A program made the position numbers and the translations under genes. The notes under the pieces were generated by a model that was given only the letters and a program-made list of their open reading frames with translations, was not told the DNA's origin and ran no database searches. 64,000 nucleotides of DNA from Anaeramoeba flamelloides. Taxonomy: Eukaryota; Metamonada; Anaeramoebidae. The stretch spans positions 1,922,001 through 1,986,000 of the forward strand of contig JANTQA010000021.1 in the NCBI GenBank assembly GCA_027625915.1, read 5' to 3'. Positions 59,396 through 64,000 of the stretch are shown in pieces. Within the stretch, counting starts at the first letter, position 1, and each line of letters starts with the position of its first letter.

Positions 59396-59595
59396 TACAG
59401 TCAGTTTCACTTTTAAGGCACAAACTTTCAATGAAATTTAAGGCACACTAAAATCTCAAATTAAGGCACAAAATTTGGAATTTTTTTTTTTACAATTTAT
59501 TTTACTAGAATTTGAATTTTGTACCTTAATTTAAGATTTTTTTTGTGCCTTAAATTTCGTTGAAAGTTTGTGCCTTAAAAGTGAAACTGACTGTA
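59396..59595. mobile_element. Family-A hairpin MITE, copy 7
   Basis: Ends TACAGTCAGTTTCACTTTTA and inverse TAAAAGTGAAACTGACTGTA, 200 bp. TA borders. Confidence 0.88.
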
Positions 59596-59689
59596 GCTAT
59601 ACTTTCTTAATTACATAAAATTATCATAACTTTGAAAAAAAAAATTTATAAATGGTGCTTAACTGAAATACAATATATAATTTTTTTTT

Positions 59690-60540
59690 TATTACTAGAT
59701 CGATAGTCGTTTGGTTAAAAATATGTCATTCTAAGGTTAATGATATAGTTAAAAATGATCGTGGAGAAATAATTTTGATTTCTATTGGAAGTTTATTTGG
59801 ATCTTCAATAGAAAATCAAAATGAACATTGTTTTTTTCTCGGTAGAGGTCCTGAAAGAAATTGTGCTTTTCAATTTTTAAGAAAGTATATTGTTTTATTA
59901 GTTGTATTTCAGAGGGTTGTCAAATATTCTTTGAAGTGTATTATTTGGCTTATTTCTTCTTTATACTTGAAAGGTAAATTATAAATAAAAATTAATATTT
60001 GGAAAAAAGTGATGGGTTACTTTGAATGAGGAAAAGGGTAGTTTTAATATTTTTTAGTTTTGTGAATTTATATTTCAAATTTTTATCCTTTTTGTGAAAA
60101 TTGATAATTGAATGTAAAATGAAAATGAAAATATGGTGATTATTTTTTTAGATTTTACTTTATTCTGTTTTTCCATTTTTCACGGATTAGTAATGATTTT
60201 GTATTTTATCATTATTATTACAAGGTATAGAGTCAGTGGGATAAAAAACATCTTATTTTATTGTTATTAAAATAGTGGAAGTTATTGTCGAGAAATAATA
60301 TTGATTTTTTTTGAATTTTCTTTGATCATAATTCGAAGATCAAAATGAATATTGTTGCTTTTTTTCAATACTCCAAGAATTTGAGTTTTTTTCTATTTTT
60401 AAGAAAATATATTGATTTATTAGTTTTCTTTAAGACAGATATCAACTATTCTTTAGTGTCTAATATTCTACTAATTTCTAATTCCATCTTCAAAGGATAA
60501 TTCTAAAAAATAATTGAACTTTGAAAAAAATTGTGTCAAC
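59690..60540. repeat. Family-I repeats, copies 2 and 3
   Basis: Copies at 59690-60000 and 60210-60540 share TTATTAC-AG-ATAGTC, GGAGAAATAAT or CGAGAAATAATATTGAT, and AATCAAAATGAACATTG. Copy 2 keeps an open plus-strand frame of about 95 codons from an ACTAG acceptor-like site to an AAAG|GTAAAT donor-like site; copies 1 and 3 do not. Element class unknown. Confidence 0.5.
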
Positions 60541-60935
60541 CACTTTGACTGAAACAAATTTTAAATTTATCAAAATAAACCGAGATTGGATTAGTTTAAT
60601 CATTATTTCATAATAAAAGCGATGTTTTGTTTTTATAAAAGACCAAAACATTAACCAATCAAAAAAAAAAAAAAAATGAAAGTAAATATTAAATAATTAG
60701 TGTATTGATTTCCAAAAGTTCTGTTATTTAAAAAGAAATTCTAAAAATGAAAGATCAAATATAAAATTGTATCTCAAAAAATAGAGAAAATTTTTGATAA
60801 AATTTTTATTATCAAAAAAATAAAAAATGAAAAAATATTGAGTAAATTATGAAAAAATTTGCAAACAATTGCATTCCGAATTTAATTTATTTAAAATATC
60901 ATATAGTAAACCTTCCAAAATTGATTTTAATTTAG

Positions 60936-61342
60936 GTATACTATCTGGTTAGTCGATTGGATGTTGCCTTGAAACAAGAAGAAAAAAAAAGCATGGGTTA
61001 TATTTTGAAACTGAGATCTTATTCTTTTCCAACACACTATTTTGATCATGGTAAAAGATATCAGAAAAATTCAAATTACATTTTACAATGGGTAATTAGT
61101 AAAAAAAAGAATTCCTTATCATTTATTTTTCGAAAATTTTGAATAACCCTGAAAATTATGGGTTACTTTATTTGAAAAATTAAAAGAAGAAAATTTTCTT
61201 TTTACTTTTCAAAAAAAATCTACTTCTGTTTAATAAACAAACAGGGTAAAAATTTCAATTCCATTTTTCTTTGTACTAGATAAATCAAGTTTTCAAAGAA
61301 ATTGGTTGTAATTTGTTATATCTTAACAAAGAAGAAAAATAA
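60936..61342 (+). CDS. 3' end of an unrecognised spliced gene (two exons)
   Basis: Exon 60936-61091 (52 codons) follows TTTTAATTTAG and ends CAA TGG|GTAATT. Exon 61280-61342 follows a good pyrimidine tract, CATTTTTCTTTGTACTAG, and ends in TAA. Both junctions are phase 0 and the 188-bp intron is GT-AG. The joined C-terminus reads LRSYSFPTHYFDHGKRYQ, then YILQWINQVFKEIGCNLLYL. Base and codon balance is like host exons and unlike the flanks. I do not recognise the family. Upstream exons on the plus strand were not found; the exon entry phase is 0. It may be a real gene with long repeat-filled introns, or the relic of one. Confidence 0.4.
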
Positions 61343-64000
61343 AAAAAAAAGAGTAAAAATGTTTACCCAATTTTTTGCACAAATATCGTCCTTTACTTGA
61401 ATTAAAATAAACCACCAAAGATTCAATTCTAAAAATGAAATTGAAGTTTTGACCATGAAGGAAATTCAAGAGTTTAAATTTGTTGTTTATCTTTTCCGTT
61501 CATTTTTTAAAATACTGATAAATTGCAATTTATGTTTGGAAATTATTACTTGTGTTTCCTTTTTGAGATTTTTATACTCAAGCATTGGATAAAGCATTAT
61601 ATAAAGTCAAGTGTTAAGAAACTCTGTTCAATTAGTTGTTCTTCAAAATGTTCTTTGTCATGGAATGTTTGATAAGAAACAGTTCGAAGATTTTTAAAAA
61701 TGGAAATTGTACTGAAAATTTTTGAAATTTATAGGAATTTATTAGTAATACCAAAGTCAAACTTTGTTGAATTTATTCACACTAATAGTAAATTTAAAAG
61801 GAGAAAAAAAGAAGTGTTCGATTATTAATTGTATTTGTTCGTTTCTCTCTGGATTCCTGTTCTTTTCTAATAATTGTAATTTTTTTCTTATTATGGGAAA
61901 TTTGATAAAGTGAACAACAACTCTTATTTATTTTTTTCCTAAAGATAATGGGGTAATTATTTTCACAATTGATAGAATTCAACTTATTTTATAAAACTTC
62001 ATTTAGCAACTTTAGAGAAATGAATAATCATTATTAAAAGAAGTTCACTGTTCCCAATTATAAATTTTTAAACACATTTTCAAATCCCTTTTTTTTTTAG
62101 AATTTGGATCAAAATAGAAATAGAAAAATTTGCAAAAATTTGTATTTCTAATAAATCTCACTTTGAGTAATTTAGGGTTTGTCTGTATTAACAAATAACC
62201 TTGAAACTTTCATCTTATCAAAAAAATACCAAAAATAAATCCAATATTGTAACCTTGAAGATCTAAAAAAATTGATCATTTATTTTATTCAGAAATATTA
62301 AGGAAAATTCAAGAAATTAAAAATATTTGACAATATTCTATTTCAAATATTAAGAGTATAAACAAGGAACTGTTTGTATTATTAAAATCAGTTATTTAAT
62401 AATATTTATTCTTTTTTTTTTTATTAGAATTATTTATTTGCATAATATTTTTGAGACTTCAATATGTTTAAAAACATGAGAAATAATTGTAAATTAAATT
62501 GAATAAATTAAATCAGTGGGGTTATCATCAACTTACTGAAACAAACAAGGTTGGGTCATTAATTATTGATTATTAATAATCAAATTAAAAAGTATTTCTT
62601 GAGATTTAAAGTTGAATTTTCAAGTTTTTTAAAAAAAGTATTTTGAGAGAATTTTTAAATTGTGGTTTCGTTTTTTTTTTCTCTTTTTTTTTTTGTTCAA
62701 CAAAATTAAAAAATTGTTTTCAACTGAAATTGAAAGAAAGTAAAAATTCTATTTTTTAAAGAAATAAGGAAGTTTAAAATAATTATTGTAATTTTTTTCA
62801 AATAAAGAAGATTTTTTAACAGGGTTATTATAGAACTTAGTGGTTTTATTTTTAAAAGGACAATTTTTGAGATAACCCTTTACAGTATTAAGATTTCAAT
62901 CTTTTTTCCAAGAAAAGAATTTTTTTTTAAAATATAATTCAGAAATATATTGAATTTTCGGCTTTTCAAAAATGATCACAAAATGGATTATCCTTTTGAA
63001 AACAATAATCCATTTCTGAAAATAACATTATAAGTAAGTTTGGTTTTAAAGTAATGAGACTTTTGTTTTTCAATTTGAAGACGTCAATAAAATATATTTG
63101 AATGTGCTTTTACTGGTTTTTGAAATATAAAAGGATAAAAATTATGTTGCTGATCTCTTTCCAATTCAGAAATATTAATTATATTTTCTTGTTCTCAATT
63201 CACCCTTTATGTGTAACTCCAAAAAACGGACCTAACATACAAATAACACAAACCAAGATTAATTTCTTGATCAAAACTCTCTTTGACTTGTAAAGCGAGA
63301 AAAAGGCAAGAAAATTTGTTCCAATTTATCAATCAAGCACCAGTAAAATTAATAAAAAGTTTTTTTTTAGTGTATTCTTCTTTGAATACCATGTATAATG
63401 AGAAACAATAGATTACTTTTTGCTTTTTTCTTGTGAAATTCTCCAAAACACTCAACAATAGGACCATGTTGATTGGGATTTCAAAAAAAAATATCTTGAG
63501 TCACAAATTTATTATTTTTTGGAATAAACGAGCCCAAATAACTCCTCTAAGAAATTTTCTCATTTTCTAATGATTTTTTTAAAGTTGTAATGTAATTTTT
63601 TCAACAAATGATCAGAAATTGAAAATAAAGAAATAAGAACAAAAAATAAACAAAAAGAAGAAAAAAAAAAAAAAAAAAGTCTTTATTATATCACCAATAT
63701 TAAGAGAATTTCCAGTTTCAATTAATTTTCATTCAATCAGTTTTGTTATCAAATAATTTCTTTCTTTTTTTTTGTTCAAAATTTTTTTTTTTTTATTTTA
63801 TGTTTTTATTGTAAAAAAAATCTAAATTTATTTCGATTTTAATCTATCTAACAAAAAAATTCTGAATAAAAGAAGAAGGTTATTTGATAACAAAATAGAT
63901 TAATTGGAAAATTATCTTGTGTGTGAAAAATGATTTCCTAAAAAAATCCAAAATTTTGAATTATCCTTACTCTCAAGAATAAAGAAAAAAAACAATTAAG
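61343..64000. other. Intergenic or intronic, repeats G and H
   Basis: 61490-61710 is the inverted partner of 36170-36400 (family G). 61990-62880 is the direct partner of 42960-43960 (family H). A minus-strand frame at 61982-61794 and a plus-strand frame at 63102-63293 show no recognisable protein. No gene is supported. Confidence 0.4.

Noticed and set aside
63102-63293. Plus-strand 63-codon frame
   Set aside because: No homology or splice context that I can support.
1-64000. tRNA, rRNA, CRISPR arrays or LTR-type elements
   Set aside because: No cloverleaf with the conserved T-arm sequence, no rRNA-like conserved tract, no regularly spaced short repeats and no long terminal direct repeats were seen.

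Overview
The window is strongly AT-rich eukaryotic DNA. It has GT-AG spliceosomal introns, long runs of Asn, Lys, Glu and Asp codons inside proteins, A/T-rich intergenic DNA and many short inverted-repeat elements. The gene set points to a free-living amoeboid or flagellate protist: an EPG5 autophagy tether, a TRIM-like B-box/filamin/SPRY protein, MCTS1, a heterotrimeric G-alpha, an NSE2 SUMO ligase and a PAS/RGS/DUF547 protein. The architecture recalls Amoebozoa or Anaeramoeba-like metamonads; that placement is inference and I cannot settle it from sequence alone. I see no rRNA, tRNA, CRISPR or prokaryotic-type feature. Layout: 1082-8614 (+) is an intronless 2510-codon gene that aligns colinearly with EPG5. 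10830-11084 (+) is a small orphan reading frame that may be a first exon. 12808-12596 (-) is ribosomal protein eL29. 19287-21559 (+) is a two-exon B-box/filamin/SPRY protein. 29317-23065 (-) is MCTS1 in three exons, with introns of 4.4 and 1.3 kb. 39173-32657 (-) is a complete G-alpha subunit in seven exons. 42192-41272 (-) is NSE2/MMS21. 56340-46853 (-) is best read as one three-exon gene for a 1071-residue PAS-coiled coil-RGS-DUF547 protein. 60936-61342 (+) holds two well-spliced exons of an unrecognised gene. Three genes (MCTS1, G-alpha, PAS-RGS-DUF547) are almost invisible to simple open-reading-frame scanning because most of their length is intron; I rebuilt them by matching protein families, intron phase and GT-AG borders, and every junction is in phase. 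The rest is intergenic DNA and long introns packed with short non-autonomous DNA transposons (MITEs). At least a dozen repeat families recur. They include a roughly 200-bp hairpin with TA flanks and CAGTCAG ends (seven copies, four of them within 1.5 kb), a roughly 540-bp family (five copies plus a remnant), a roughly 230-bp family (four copies), and large near-perfect inverted repeats. All six introns longer than 1 kb contain copies of these families, while the four introns of 106-263 bp contain none that I can see. Functionally, the most interesting pairing is the G-alpha gene and, about 8 kb away on the same strand, a gene for an RGS protein, the domain class that turns G-alpha off. This suggests, but does not prove, a linked signalling module joined to a PAS sensor.
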